Shown: piece by piece, positions 1 through 8,830 of the stretch | Layout of the letters: every line of letters starts with the position of its first letter | Position numbering within the stretch: position 1 is the first letter of the stretch | Assembly: GCF_039540575.1 (NCBI RefSeq) | Contig: NZ_BAABFC010000003.1 | Coordinates: forward strand, 124,001-188,000 | Source: Pseudaeromonas paramecii | GTDB lineage: Bacteria > Pseudomonadota > Gammaproteobacteria > Enterobacterales > Aeromonadaceae | Direction of reading: 5' to 3' | DNA length: 64,000 nt | Notes under the pieces: model-generated | The model's database searches: none | Told to the model about the DNA's origin: nothing | The model's input: the letters and a program-made list of their open reading frames with translations, nothing else | Made by a program: the position numbers and the translations under genes

Positions 1-839
1 AGCGGGTGCAGCCCATTGACCCTAGCCTGATCCCCAACTGGGACAAGGTGGATCCGCGCCTCAAGGACGCCCCCTGGCACACGGTGGCCGGCCAGCACTA
101 CGGCACCCCCTACCAGTGGGGCCCCAACGTGCTGATGTACAGCACAGCCGTGTTCAAGGAGGCCCCCACCAGCTGGGCCGTGCTGTTCGAGCCCCAGACC
201 CTGCCGGACGGCAAGCCCAACCAGGGCCGGGTGCAGGCCTATGACGGCGCCATCTACCTGGCGGACGCCGCCCTCTACCTCAAGCACGCCAAGCCCGAGC
301 TGGGAATCCAGGATCCCTACGAGCTGACCGAGCCCCAATACCAGGCGGTACTGGATCTGGTGCGCAAACAGCATCCGCTCATTCACCGCTACTGGCACGA
401 CTACAACGTGCAGATGAGCGACTTCAAGAATGAAGGGGTGGTGGCCTCCGGCTCCTGGCCCTTCCAGGTAAACACCCTGCTGGCCGAGAACCAGGCCATC
501 GCCTCCACCATTCCGGTGGAAGGGGCCACCGGCTGGGCCGACACCACCATGCTGCATGCCGAGGCGGCCCACCCGGTGTGCGCCTACAAGTGGCTGAACT
601 GGTCACTGGAGCCCAAGGTGCAGGGTGACGTGGCCGCCTGGTTCGGCTCTGTGCCCTCGGTGCCCGCCGCCTGCACGGCGTCGAGCCTGCTGGGCGAAGG
701 GGGTTGTCAGACCAACGGTTACGACAACTTCGACAAGATCGCCTTCTGGAAGACGCCCCAGGCCAAGTGTGAACAGGGAACCTGCGTGCCCTACAGCCGC
801 TGGGTGCAGGACTACATCGCCATCATGGGTGGTCGCTAA
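1..839 (+). CDS. ydcS: Polyamine ABC transporter substrate-binding protein, 5' end outside window
   Basis: This is the C-terminal 277 or so residues of a periplasmic solute-binding protein; the reading frame is open to the left edge, so the start lies outside the window. E. coli YdcS has about 380 residues, so roughly the first 100 are missing. Four downstream genes follow in the E. coli order ydcT, ydcU, ydcV, patD. That gene order is the main reason for the name and implies putrescine/polyamine binding in the periplasm. The C-terminal part contains paired cysteines (CTASS, GGCQTN, KCEQGTC), probably disulphide-bonded after export. The gene ends 16 bp before the ATPase gene. The ligand is inferred from context rather than from seen binding residues. 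Confidence 0.75.
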   Translation, partial: RVQPIDPSLIPNWDKVDPRLKDAPWHTVAGQHYGTPYQWGPNVLMYSTAVFKEAPTSWAVLFEPQTLPDGKPNQGRVQAYDGAIYLADAALYLKHAKPELGIQDPYELTEPQYQAVLDLVRKQHPLIHRYWHDYNVQMSDFKNEGVVASGSWPFQVNTLLAENQAIASTIPVEGATGWADTTMLHAEAAHPVCAYKWLNWSLEPKVQGDVAAWFGSVPSVPAACTASSLLGEGGCQTNGYDNFDKIAFWKTPQAKCEQGTCVPYSRWVQDYIAIMGGR

Positions 840-855
840 GCGCGAGGGGGTACCC

Positions 856-1902
856 ATGACATGGGCCGTCGAGTTTTCCGCCGTTAGCCGGCACTACGGC
901 AAGGTCAAGGCCGTGGACAAGGTGAGCCTGCAGATCGAGCAGGGAGAGTTCTTCTCCATGCTGGGGCCTTCCGGCTCCGGCAAGACCACCTGCCTGCGGC
1001 TGATGGCCGGCTTCGAGCAACCGGATCTGGGGGCGGTTAGGCTGTCCGGCATCAATGCCGTGGGCCTGCCACCCTACCAGCGGGACGTGAATACGGTATT
1101 TCAGGACTATGCCCTGTTCCCCCACCTCAAGGTGTGGGAGAACGTGGCCTACGGCCTGAAGATCCGCGGCATGGGCCGGGGGGATCGCATGGCCCGGGCC
1201 GAGGAGGCGCTGGCCATGGTGGCGCTGGACGGCTATGGCGATCGCAAGCCTGCCGCCCTGTCCGGCGGTCAGCGGCAACGGGTCGCCCTGGCCCGCGCCC
1301 TGGTGAACCGCCCCAAGGTGCTGCTGCTGGATGAGCCCCTGGGGGCCCTGGACCTCAAGCTGCGGGAGCAGATGCAGTCCGAGCTCAAGCGGCTGCATCG
1401 CCAGCTGGGCATCACCTTCGTCTACGTCACCCATGATCAGGGGGAGGCCCTCTCCATGTCCGATCGGGTGGCGGTGTTCAACCGCGGGCGTATCGAGCAG
1501 CTGGACACCCCCCAGCAGCTCTACACCCAGCCCCAGACCCCCTTCGTGGCCCGCTTCGTCGGCGGCGCCAACGTCATAGCGGCGCCGCTGGCCGAACGGC
1601 TGACCGGCGAGGCGCGCCCCTTCGCCCTGCGGCCGGAGCACGTCCACCTGGTGCATGACTGGCAGAGCCAGCCGCTGCAGGTGGAAGGCGTGTTGCGCCA
1701 GGTGCACTACCACGGCGCCTACAGCCGGCTGGAGCTGGACCTGGGCAAGGAGCAGACCCTGGCGGTGCAGTTGCCCCACGGCGAGGGCGAGACCGTCACC
1801 CTGCCGGAGCCCGGCACCCGCTTGACCTGCGGCTGGTCCCGCCAGGCCATGGTGCCCCTGCGGGAGGACGGGCAGGAGGATGGACAAGGGGGTGCGCCAT
1901 GA
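856..1902 (+). CDS. ydcT: Polyamine ABC transporter ATP-binding protein (PotA/YdcT type)
   Basis: A 348-residue ATPase of the polyamine importer, acting at the cytoplasmic face of the inner membrane. Walker A GPSGSGKT is at residues 37-44, the signature LSGGQ at 135-139 and Walker B LLLDE at 156-160, followed by the usual D-loop and switch histidine (YVTHDQGEA). The C-terminal third is a TOBE-type regulatory region (FALRPEHVHLV). The start at 856 has a purine-rich GAGGGGG just upstream; the longer open frame to the left has no such support. The stop overlaps the permease start by ATGA, so translation is coupled within the operon. YdcT versus PotA is decided by the neighbours. Confidence 0.9.
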   Translation: MTWAVEFSAVSRHYGKVKAVDKVSLQIEQGEFFSMLGPSGSGKTTCLRLMAGFEQPDLGAVRLSGINAVGLPPYQRDVNTVFQDYALFPHLKVWENVAYGLKIRGMGRGDRMARAEEALAMVALDGYGDRKPAALSGGQRQRVALARALVNRPKVLLLDEPLGALDLKLREQMQSELKRLHRQLGITFVYVTHDQGEALSMSDRVAVFNRGRIEQLDTPQQLYTQPQTPFVARFVGGANVIAAPLAERLTGEARPFALRPEHVHLVHDWQSQPLQVEGVLRQVHYHGAYSRLELDLGKEQTLAVQLPHGEGETVTLPEPGTRLTCGWSRQAMVPLREDGQEDGQGGAP

Positions 1903-2843
1903 GCGCCGCCCCCCTCGCCCCGGCCCCAACTGGCCTGACGGCCTGGCAGCGGCTGGGCCGCTGGCTCTACCTGCACCCCACCGCCCTGCTCTGGCTCTGC
2001 CTCATACTGCCACTGCTGTGGTTTGCCGGCCTCTACCTGGGTTCCCTGTTGAGCCTGCTGTGGCAGAGCGTCTTCACCTTCGACGACTTCACCATGACGG
2101 TGCTGCCGGATCTGACCCTGGACAACTACCGCCAGCTGTTCACCCCGGGCAACCTGGACATCGTCATCCGCACCGTCACCATGGCCCTGGTGGTGAGCGT
2201 CGCGGACGCCCTGCTGGCCTTCCCCATCGCCCTCTACATGGCGCTGTACGCCAGCCCGCGCATCAAGGCCTGCTTCTACATCGGCGTCATGCTGCCCATG
2301 TGGGCCAGCTACATCGTCAAGGCCTACGCCTGGACCGCCATCCTGGCCAAGGACGGTCTGCTGCAGTGGATCCTGAGCCACCTGGGGCTCGAACCTGCCC
2401 TGCTGTGGCTGCTGCAGACCCCCATCGGCGGCAACACGCTAGCCACCTCGCACCTGGGCCGCTTCCTGGTGTTCAGCTACATCTGGCTGCCCTTCATGAT
2501 ACTGCCCATCCAGGCGGCGCTGGAGCGCATCCCGCCCAGCCTGCTGCAGGCGGCCAGCGATCTGGGAGCCAAGCCCCGCCAGGTGCTGACCACAGTGCTG
2601 CTGCCCCTGGCCCTGCCCGGGGTGATGGCCGGCTCCATCTTCACCTTCTGCCTCACCCTGGGGGATTACATCATCCCCACCCTGGTGGGGCCGTCCGGGC
2701 TGTTTATCGGCACCATGGTCTACACCCAGCAGGGCGCGGTGGGCAACATGCCGCTGGCCGCCGCCTTCACCCTGGTGCCCCTGCTGCTGATTGCCATCTA
2801 CCTGTGGTTTGCCAAACGACTGGGGGCCTTCGATGCACTCTGA
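1899..2843 (+). CDS. ydcU: Polyamine ABC transporter permease (YdcU/PotB type)
   Basis: A 314-residue inner-membrane permease with about six hydrophobic helices. The cytoplasmic EAA-type loop is recognisable near residues 210-230 (ASDLGAKPRQ followed by VLLPLALPGV), the contact site for the ATPase. The start overlaps the ATPase stop by ATGA, and the end overlaps the next permease by 11 bp, as in a tightly coupled operon. It should form a heterodimeric channel with the following gene product for putrescine-type substrates. Family assignment is firm; the substrate is inferred from operon order. Confidence 0.9.
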   Translation: MSAAPLAPAPTGLTAWQRLGRWLYLHPTALLWLCLILPLLWFAGLYLGSLLSLLWQSVFTFDDFTMTVLPDLTLDNYRQLFTPGNLDIVIRTVTMALVVSVADALLAFPIALYMALYASPRIKACFYIGVMLPMWASYIVKAYAWTAILAKDGLLQWILSHLGLEPALLWLLQTPIGGNTLATSHLGRFLVFSYIWLPFMILPIQAALERIPPSLLQAASDLGAKPRQVLTTVLLPLALPGVMAGSIFTFCLTLGDYIIPTLVGPSGLFIGTMVYTQQGAVGNMPLAAAFTLVPLLLIAIYLWFAKRLGAFDAL

Positions 2844-3642
2844 CCGCACCGCCTCTCCCCTGCTCAAGGTGCTGGCCTGGGGAGGCCTGATACTGCTGCA
2901 CCTGCCCCTGGTGGTGATCGCCCTGTACGCCTTCAACACCGAGAGCGCCGCCTTCAGCTTCCCGCTGCAGGGCTTCACCCTCCAGTGGTTCGGCAAGGCC
3001 CTCTCCCGGCCGGATGTACTGGAGGCGGTCTGGCTGTCGGTGAAGCTGGCGGCCATGGCCACCGTGCTGGCCCTGGTGCTGGGCACGCTAGCGGCCCTGG
3101 CCATGTGGCGGCACCAGTTTGTCGGCAAGGATGCCTTCAACATGCTGCTGGTGCTGCCCATCGCCCTGCCCGGCATCATCACGGGTCTGGCGCTGCTCAG
3201 CAGCTTCAAGGCATTGGGCATCAGCCCCGGCATGCTGACCCTGGTGGTGAGCCACGCCACCTTCTGCGTGGTCATCGTCTTCAACAACGTGCTGGCACGC
3301 TTTCGCCGTACCAGCCAGAGCCTGATCGAGGCCTCCATGGACCTGGGGGCCGACGGCTGGCAGACCTTCCGCTACGTGGTGCTGCCCAACCTGGCCACCG
3401 CCCTGCTGGCGGGCGGCCTGTTGGCCTTTGCACTATCGTTTGACGAGATCATCGTCACCACCTTCACCGCCGGGCACGAGAAGACACTGCCCATCTGGCT
3501 GCTGGGGCAACTGACCCGGCCGCGGGACGTGCCGGTGACCAATGTGGTGGCGCTCCTGGTGATGTTGGCCACGGTCGTGCCCATCCTCGCCGCTTACTAT
3601 CTAACCAAAGACACAGAGACGGTGGCCGGCAGCAGCAAGTAG
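2833..3642 (+). CDS. ydcV: Polyamine ABC transporter permease (YdcV/PotC type)
   Basis: A 269-residue second permease with six predicted membrane helices and an EAA loop (MDLGADGWQTFRYVVLPNL). The ATG at 2833 overlaps the end of ydcU. A longer frame from 2791 exists but would lie deeper inside ydcU, so the coupled start was chosen. It ends 35 bp before patD, with AGGGAGAA ahead of the patD start, so all five genes are likely one transcript. It completes the importer with the preceding ATPase and permease. Confidence 0.9.
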   Translation: MHSDRTASPLLKVLAWGGLILLHLPLVVIALYAFNTESAAFSFPLQGFTLQWFGKALSRPDVLEAVWLSVKLAAMATVLALVLGTLAALAMWRHQFVGKDAFNMLLVLPIALPGIITGLALLSSFKALGISPGMLTLVVSHATFCVVIVFNNVLARFRRTSQSLIEASMDLGADGWQTFRYVVLPNLATALLAGGLLAFALSFDEIIVTTFTAGHEKTLPIWLLGQLTRPRDVPVTNVVALLVMLATVVPILAAYYLTKDTETVAGSSK

Positions 3643-3677
3643 CCGCCACCCCCCATTCATGTTCAGGGAGAACCTTT

Positions 3678-5102
3678 ATGCAGATCCAACTGCTCATCAA
3701 CGGTCAAGTCGTCGCCGGTCAAGGCCCGGCCCTGCCGGTGTTCAACCCCTCCACCGGGGAGGCCATCGTCTCCATCCCCGAAGCGGAGCCGGCACAGGTG
3801 CTGGCCGCGGTGGCCGCCGCTGACGCCGCCTTCCCCGCCTGGGCCGCCCTGCCGCCCCGGGAGCGTTCCACCCGCCTGCTGGCCATCGCCGACGCCATCG
3901 AGCGCAACGGCGCCGAACTGGCGCGCCTGGAATCCCTCAACTGCGGCAAGCCCTACCACGCCATGCTCAACGACGAGATCCCGGCGGTGGTGGACTGCTT
4001 CCGCTTCTTCGCCGGCGCCGCCCGCTGCCTGAACGGCTCCTCCGCCGGGGAGTACATCCCGGGTTTCACCTCCATGATCCGCCGCGACCCCATCGGCGTG
4101 GTGGCCAGTATCGCCCCCTGGAACTACCCGCTGCAGATGGCCGCCTGGAAGCTGGCCCCGGCCCTGGCCGCCGGTAACACCGTCATCATCAAGCCCTCCG
4201 AGGTGACCCCGCTGACCACGCTGGCCCTGGTGCCCATCCTGGCCGAATGCCTGCCGGCCGGCGTGGTGAACGTGGTACACGGCCGCGGTGCCGAGGTCGG
4301 TGCGCCCCTGGTGAGCCATCCCAAGGTGCGCATGGTCTCCCTGACCGGTTCCATCCCCACCGGCAAGCGACTGGTAGAAAGCGCCGCACAGACCCTCAAA
4401 CGCACCCATATGGAGCTGGGTGGCAAGGCGCCGGTGATAGTGCTGGATGACGCCAACCTGGCCGAGGTGGTGGACGGCATCCGCGCCTTCGGTTTCTACA
4501 ACGCCGGCCAGGACTGCACCGCCGCCTGCCGCATCTATGCCCAGAAGGGCATCTACGACAAGCTGGTCGCGGATCTGGGCAGTGCCATCGGCTCCCTGAA
4601 GATGGGCCTGCAGGATGACCCCAGCACAGAGCTGGGCCCGCTCATCTACGCCGCCCACCGTGACCGTGTGGTGGGCTTCGTGGATCGCGCCCGCGAACAG
4701 AAGCACATCGAGATCGTCACCGGCGGCGCCAAGGGCGAGGGCCCGGGCTACTTCTACCAGCCGACTCTGGTGGCCGGCGCCCTGCAGACCGACGAAATCG
4801 TGCAGAAGGAGGTGTTCGGTCCCGTGGTCTCCGTCACCGCCATCGACGATCTGGATCAGGGGATCGCCTTCGCCAACGACTCCGAGTACGGCCTGGCCTC
4901 CTCGGTGTGGACCCAGGACGTGGGCAAGGCCATGTCCGCCGCCGCCGTGCTGCAGTACGGCTGCACCTGGATCAACACCCACTTCATGATCACCAACGAG
5001 ATGCCCCACGGCGGTCTCAAGCAATCCGGCTACGGCAAGGACATGTCCATGTACGCCCTGGAGGAGTACACCTGTGCCCGCCATGTGATGGTGAAGTGGT
5101 AA
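3678..5102 (+). CDS. patD: Gamma-aminobutyraldehyde dehydrogenase
   Basis: A 474-residue NAD+-dependent aldehyde dehydrogenase, the same length as E. coli PatD (YdcW). It oxidises 4-aminobutyraldehyde from putrescine transamination to GABA. The general base is Glu246 in the MELGGKAP motif and the catalytic Cys is Cys280 in GQDCTAACR. The nucleotide-binding stretch IAPWNYPLQ lies near residue 144. It sits last in a ydcSTUV-patD operon, so imported putrescine can feed straight into GABA formation; the putrescine aminotransferase itself is not in this window. The start has AGGGAGAA 7 bp upstream. Specificity is inferred from operon order and length. Confidence 0.92.
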   Translation: MQIQLLINGQVVAGQGPALPVFNPSTGEAIVSIPEAEPAQVLAAVAAADAAFPAWAALPPRERSTRLLAIADAIERNGAELARLESLNCGKPYHAMLNDEIPAVVDCFRFFAGAARCLNGSSAGEYIPGFTSMIRRDPIGVVASIAPWNYPLQMAAWKLAPALAAGNTVIIKPSEVTPLTTLALVPILAECLPAGVVNVVHGRGAEVGAPLVSHPKVRMVSLTGSIPTGKRLVESAAQTLKRTHMELGGKAPVIVLDDANLAEVVDGIRAFGFYNAGQDCTAACRIYAQKGIYDKLVADLGSAIGSLKMGLQDDPSTELGPLIYAAHRDRVVGFVDRAREQKHIEIVTGGAKGEGPGYFYQPTLVAGALQTDEIVQKEVFGPVVSVTAIDDLDQGIAFANDSEYGLASSVWTQDVGKAMSAAAVLQYGCTWINTHFMITNEMPHGGLKQSGYGKDMSMYALEEYTCARHVMVKW

Positions 5103-5164
5103 CCCTGCCCCTGAGCGGCTCTTGGTATGAGAGGCCAGACGCAACGACGCCCCGGCTCTTGTAA

Positions 5165-5415
5165 CCTCCCTTCCGTCTGGCCGAGCCGCAAACAAAGGCC
5201 GGGGGGCGAGGCTAGGACGCCGAGCCAGTTATCGTCGTGCCGGGAGCACGTCGATAACGCCCCCAGTGCCCGAGTGAGTGGCGAGGGAACCCGCAGGGCC
5301 TGACGGCAGGGAGTGCCAGGGATTGCCAAGGGGGACGGCATGGTCCCCCTTGGCTCGCCCCCGCCCAGCGGCTGGCGGATCTGAAACGGCTGCCGACAAA
5401 GGGCGAAACGGGCGA
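5165..5415 (-). repeat. Dispersed hairpin element, copy A
   Basis: Read on the minus strand this shares long stretches with the copies at 16.5, 19.4 and 57.9 kb: the start CGTTTCGCCCTTTGTC, the central hairpin, GGCACTCCC, TGGCTCGGC and the end GGCCAGACGGAAGGGAGG followed by TTACAAG. The central hairpin has arms GCCAAGGGGGAC and GTCCCCCTTGGC around loop CATGCC. A second imperfect hairpin lies between the conserved blocks: arms GTTATCGACGTGC and GCACGACGATAAC with one A-A mismatch. It lies between patD and guaD. Confidence 0.8.
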
Positions 5416-5491
5416 GTCGTTACCGAACGACACCCCCATCAGTTACTCAGGCGAGGTGACGGCAAGGCCGTCGCCTCGCTTCGCCGCATCC

Positions 5492-5507
5492 GCGGAAACG
5501 TTTTTAT
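5492..5507 (+). promoter_or_regulatory. PurR-like operator candidate upstream of guaD
   Basis: GCGGAAACGTTTTTAT matches the E. coli PurR consensus ACGCAAACGTTTGCGT at 11 of 16 positions, including the central AAACGTTT. It sits 27 bp upstream of the candidate -35 element. Control of a guanine catabolic gene by a purine repressor is plausible, but the site is imperfect. Confidence 0.3.
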
Positions 5508-5533
5508 CCCATTGATTTAAAACATATTTATTC

Positions 5534-5563
5534 TTGACTGCCGCCTACCAACTACCGTAATGT
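5534..5563 (+). promoter_or_regulatory. Candidate sigma-70 promoter for guaD
   Basis: TTGACT at 5534 and TAATGT at 5558 are separated by 18 bp in an AT-rich patch that contrasts with the GC-rich surroundings. The first possible guaD start is about 155 bp downstream, so the transcript would have a sizeable leader. Confidence 0.5.
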
Positions 5564-5769
5564 CATCTGGCTTTTGCTGATTTTTAGTCACTTGGCAGCC
5601 CGGCCCCGGCCAAGCTGCTGCCAAGGGGAACACCCCGCCTGACGATGACGCCCCTCCCGCCTGCGCCATCAAAAATCAGACGTTGATACGTCATAACGCT
5701 GATTTAGGAATTTCACCGATGAAAAGGATGTTTCTTGTTCTGCTGAGCCTGCTCAGCCTGGGAGCCTGC

Positions 5770-7080
5770 ATGTCTGTAACCGCCCAACCCCACGCCTATC
5801 GCGGCAGCCTGCTGCACTTCACCGACGACCCGACCCGGGATCCGGCCGCCCAGCACTATCTGGACGATGGCCTGCTGATCATCGCGGACGGCAAAGTCGT
5901 CGGTGCCAAGCCGTTTGCCGAGGCCAGCGCCGCCGAGCTGGCGCTGCCCCGCACCGACTACCGCGGCAAGCTGCTGCTGCCGGGCTTTATCGACACCCAT
6001 ATCCACTTCCCGCAGACCGAGATGGTGGCCGCCTACGGCGAGCAGCTGCTGGAGTGGCTCAACACCTACACCTTCCCCACCGAACGCAAGTTTGCCGATC
6101 CGGACTATGCCGCCCGGCGCGCCAGCTTCTTCATCGACGAGCTGCTGCGCAACGGCACCACCACGGCCCTGGTGTTCGCCACCGTGCATCCGGCCTCGGT
6201 GGATGCCTTGTTCGCCGCGGCGGATGCCAAGCGGATGCGGCTCATCGCCGGCAAGGTGCTGATGGATCGCAACGCGCCGGACTACCTCACCGACACCGCC
6301 GAGTCCGGCTACCGCCAGAGCCAGGCCCTGATCGCCAAGTGGCATCACCACAACCGCCTGCTGTACGCAGTGACGCCGCGCTTCGCCCCCACCTCCAGCC
6401 CGGACCAGCTGGCGGCCGCCGGCAAGCTGTTCCACGAGACGCCGGAACTCTACCTGCACACCCACCTGAGCGAGAACCAGAACGAGATCGCCTGGGTCAA
6501 GTCGCTGTTTCCCGAGCGGGAGGGCTACCTGGATGTGTATGACCATTACGGCCTGACCGGCCCGCGGGCGGTGTTTGCCCACGGCATCCACCTGGAAGCC
6601 AAGGAGCAGCAGACCCTGGCCGACAGCGGCTCTGCGGTGGCCTTCTGTCCCACCTCCAACCTGTTTCTGGGCAGTGGCCTGTTCCGCCTGCACCCGCTCA
6701 AGACCGCCGGTGTGCGGGTGGGGCTGGGCACCGATATCGGCGCCGGCACCAGCTTCTCCCTGCTGCAGACGCTGAACGAGGGCTACAAGGTGCAGCAGCT
6801 GCAGGGCGAGAAGCTCTCCGCCGCCGAAGGCCTCTATCAGGCCACCCTGGGCGGCGCCCGGGCCCTCTACCTGGAGGACAAGCTGGGCAACTTCCTGCCG
6901 GGCAAGGAGGCGGACTTCGTGGTGCTTGACTGGGCCGCCACCCCATTGCAGCAGCTGCGGCAGGAGAACAGCCGGGATCTGGCGGATCGCCTGTTCGCCC
7001 TCATGATGCTGGGGGATGAGCGCAACGTGGCCGCCACCTATGTGGATGGCCGTCAGGTGTTCGGCCCGGCCCCGCGCTGA
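5770..7080 (+). CDS. guaD: Guanine deaminase
   Basis: Hydrolyses guanine to xanthine and ammonia. From the ATG at 5770 the protein has 436 residues, close to E. coli GuaD (439). The zinc-binding HxH lies at residues 77-79 (PGFIDTHIHF), with further metal or active-site motifs HTHLSENQNE, FAHGIHL and GLGTDIGAGTSF. GGGAG lies 5 bp before this start. An in-frame ATG at 5719 would add 17 residues that look like a lipoprotein signal (MKRMFLVLLSLLSLGAC, with AGGAA upstream). Guanine deaminases are normally cytosolic, so the shorter form is preferred, but the choice is open. A terminator follows the gene. Confidence 0.9.
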   Translation: MSVTAQPHAYRGSLLHFTDDPTRDPAAQHYLDDGLLIIADGKVVGAKPFAEASAAELALPRTDYRGKLLLPGFIDTHIHFPQTEMVAAYGEQLLEWLNTYTFPTERKFADPDYAARRASFFIDELLRNGTTTALVFATVHPASVDALFAAADAKRMRLIAGKVLMDRNAPDYLTDTAESGYRQSQALIAKWHHHNRLLYAVTPRFAPTSSPDQLAAAGKLFHETPELYLHTHLSENQNEIAWVKSLFPEREGYLDVYDHYGLTGPRAVFAHGIHLEAKEQQTLADSGSAVAFCPTSNLFLGSGLFRLHPLKTAGVRVGLGTDIGAGTSFSLLQTLNEGYKVQQLQGEKLSAAEGLYQATLGGARALYLEDKLGNFLPGKEADFVVLDWAATPLQQLRQENSRDLADRLFALMMLGDERNVAATYVDGRQVFGPAPR

Positions 7081-7114
7081 TCCCACGGCCGCCGGGGCGG
7101 CACACCACCAGACG

Positions 7115-7139
7115 AGGGCGCGGCGGGCGCCCTTTTTTA
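7115..7139 (+). terminator. Rho-independent terminator after guaD
   Basis: Perfect 7-bp arms AGGGCGC and GCGCCCT around loop GGCGG, followed by a run of six T. Confidence 0.8.
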
Positions 7140-7229
7140 TTGTCAGAAAAGTGCCTGGCCCTCTGCCCTTGGCCGGCGCCGGGGGCTATAACTAGTTTTT
7201 GGGCCAATCGAGACCAACAGGAGCACGCC

Positions 7230-8054
7230 ATGGGCAAGAAACACAAAAACGCCGCCGCCGAGCCGCCGGCCGACATCCCGAACAAGAAGCTCAGCGAGAA
7301 GGCATATCAGAAGGAGCTGCGCAAGCTGCACGAGGAGCTGGTGACCCTGCAACGCTGGGTGGTGGCCAAGGGCCTCAAGGTCTGCATCCTGTTCGAGGGC
7401 CGCGACGGCGCCGGCAAGGGCGGCACCATCAAGGCCATCACGGAGCGGGTCAGCCCGCGGGTATTTAGGGTCATCGCCCTGCCCACCCCCAACGAGCGGG
7501 AGAAGACCCAGCTCTATTTTCAGCGCTACATCAAGCACCTGCCCGCCGCCGGCGAGATCGTCATCTTCGACCGCAGCTGGTACAACCGGGCCGGGGTGGA
7601 GAAGGTGATGGGCTTTTGCACCCCGGAGCAGACCGAGCGGTTTCTCGAGGGGGTGCCCATGGTGGAGCGAGCCCTGGTGGAGTCCGGCATCATACTGCTC
7701 AAGTACTGGCTGGAGGTGAGCCCGGAGGAGCAGGAGCGCCGGCTACTGGATCGCATCGACGATGGGCGCAAGATCTGGAAGCTCTCCCCCATGGACATTC
7801 AATCCTTCGACCGCTGGGATGACTACACGGTGGCGCGGGATGCCATGTTTGCCGCCAGCGACACCGCCTGGGCGCCCTGGTTCGTGGCCCGCTCGGAAGA
7901 CAAGAAACGGGTACGCCTGAACGTCATCCATCACCTGCTCTCCAAGATCCCCTACGAGGCCCTACCGGTGGACAACGTCAAGCTGCCCAAGCGCAAGATC
8001 AAGATACGGCACGACGACACCAGCAGCTTCCGCTACATCCCCGAGCTGTTCTGA
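7230..8054 (+). CDS. ppk2: Polyphosphate kinase 2 (PPK2 family)
   Basis: A 274-residue single-domain PPK2, which transfers phosphate between polyphosphate and nucleoside di- or monophosphates in the cytoplasm. The P-loop FEGRDGAGKGG is at residues 55-65 and the Walker B/catalytic stretch FDRSWYNRAGVE begins at 113. The lid-region residues KYWLEVSPEEQERR and WKLSPMD are typical of the family. The start at 1 of several upstream options was chosen because AACAGGAG precedes ATG 7230. Whether it prefers AMP, ADP or GDP cannot be read from the sequence. TATAAC at about 7186 could be a -10 element, but no good -35 was found. Confidence 0.92.
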   Translation: MGKKHKNAAAEPPADIPNKKLSEKAYQKELRKLHEELVTLQRWVVAKGLKVCILFEGRDGAGKGGTIKAITERVSPRVFRVIALPTPNEREKTQLYFQRYIKHLPAAGEIVIFDRSWYNRAGVEKVMGFCTPEQTERFLEGVPMVERALVESGIILLKYWLEVSPEEQERRLLDRIDDGRKIWKLSPMDIQSFDRWDDYTVARDAMFAASDTAWAPWFVARSEDKKRVRLNVIHHLLSKIPYEALPVDNVKLPKRKIKIRHDDTSSFRYIPELF

Positions 8055-8060
8055 CTCGGT

Positions 8061-8096
8061 GCCGGGCAAATTTCCGCAAAACGGGATTTGCCCGGC
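8061..8096. terminator. Perfect inverted repeat after ppk2
   Basis: 11-bp perfect arms GCCGGGCAAAT and ATTTGCCCGGC around a 14-bp loop, 7 bp past the ppk2 stop. No T-run follows directly, so it may be a weak terminator or an mRNA 3'-end stabiliser rather than a classical terminator. Confidence 0.5.
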
Positions 8097-8152
8097 GAAC
8101 GTTTTGGCCTAGAGTAAGAGCCGTCGTATCAACTCTCCTGCTTCCTCACATC

Positions 8153-8770
8153 ATGCAACTGCAAGGCACACTCTCTTTGTGGAATGACAAGCGCGGCTTC
8201 GGCTTCGTGGATCCCGACGGCGGCGGCGTGCGCGCCTTCGTCCATATCACCGCCTTCGACTCGCCAGGGCTGCGCCCGGAGCAGGGGGATCGCATCAGCT
8301 ACCGCCTGGGCCGCGACGAGCTGGGACGGGCGGTGGCGCGCCATGTGCGCCTCACCGAGGCCCAGGCCCAAGAGCGCGCCCCCCGTGGCCGCCCCAACGC
8401 CTGGGCTCAGGCCCTGCTGCTGGGGCTGGCCGGCCTGCTGAGTACCGGCCTGCTGCTGGGTCGCTTCCCCCTCTGGCTGCCCATGGCCTACCTGCTGGTC
8501 AGCCTCATCACCTACCTGTGCTACGCCCGGGACAAGTGGGCGGCCCGCACCGGCCACTGGCGCACCCGGGAGCGCACCCTGCACCTGCTGAGCCTGTTGG
8601 GCGGCTGGCCCGGCGCCCTGCTGGCCCAGCAGCGGCTGCGCCACAAGACCCGCAAGCGCAGCTTCCTGCTGCCCTTCTCCCTGAGCGTCGCCACCCATCT
8701 GGGCGGCCTGTTCTATTTGCTGGTCAACCCCCAGAGCCAATATTGGTTGCGCCGCCTGCTGGCCGGCTGA
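8153..8770 (+). CDS. Cold-shock domain / DUF1294 membrane fusion protein
   Basis: 205 residues. Residues 1-65 form a cold-shock-type OB fold with the RNP1-like stretch KRGFGFVDPDG and FVHITAF. Residues 85-195 form a DUF1294 membrane domain with three to four hydrophobic helices and the conserved YARDKWAA and GGWPGALLAQQ...RHKT motifs. This fused architecture is known in Proteobacteria, but its function is not. The cold-shock part suggests nucleic-acid binding near the membrane. No clear ribosome-binding site precedes the ATG at 8153; the N-terminus fits the cold-shock family start. Confidence 0.85.
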   Translation: MQLQGTLSLWNDKRGFGFVDPDGGGVRAFVHITAFDSPGLRPEQGDRISYRLGRDELGRAVARHVRLTEAQAQERAPRGRPNAWAQALLLGLAGLLSTGLLLGRFPLWLPMAYLLVSLITYLCYARDKWAARTGHWRTRERTLHLLSLLGGWPGALLAQQRLRHKTRKRSFLLPFSLSVATHLGGLFYLLVNPQSQYWLRRLLAG

Positions 8771-8830
8771 TCCCGCCGCGGCACCTGTGCCTCGTTGCAC
8801 CGGTGCCGCGCACCACGTCAGGAGTCTGCC

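Larger units (their letters stand above)
5103..5769. other. Long patD-guaD intergenic region
   Basis: About 670 bp without a convincing gene. Its first two thirds are copy A of the dispersed hairpin element (5165-5415, opposite orientation to copies B, C and E). The rest is AT-richer and carries a candidate promoter and a PurR-like site ahead of guaD. The short open frames here fall inside the repeat and have no ribosome-binding site or family resemblance. Confidence 0.7.

Noticed and set aside
3663..5195. 510-codon minus-strand open frame opposite patD
   Set aside because: Antisense shadow of a clear aldehyde dehydrogenase; composition-driven.
5278..5520. Open frame in repeat copy A
   Set aside because: Entirely within the repeat; not conserved as protein between copies.
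7140..7229. Promoter for ppk2 from TATAAC at about 7186
   Set aside because: No -35 element at an acceptable distance.
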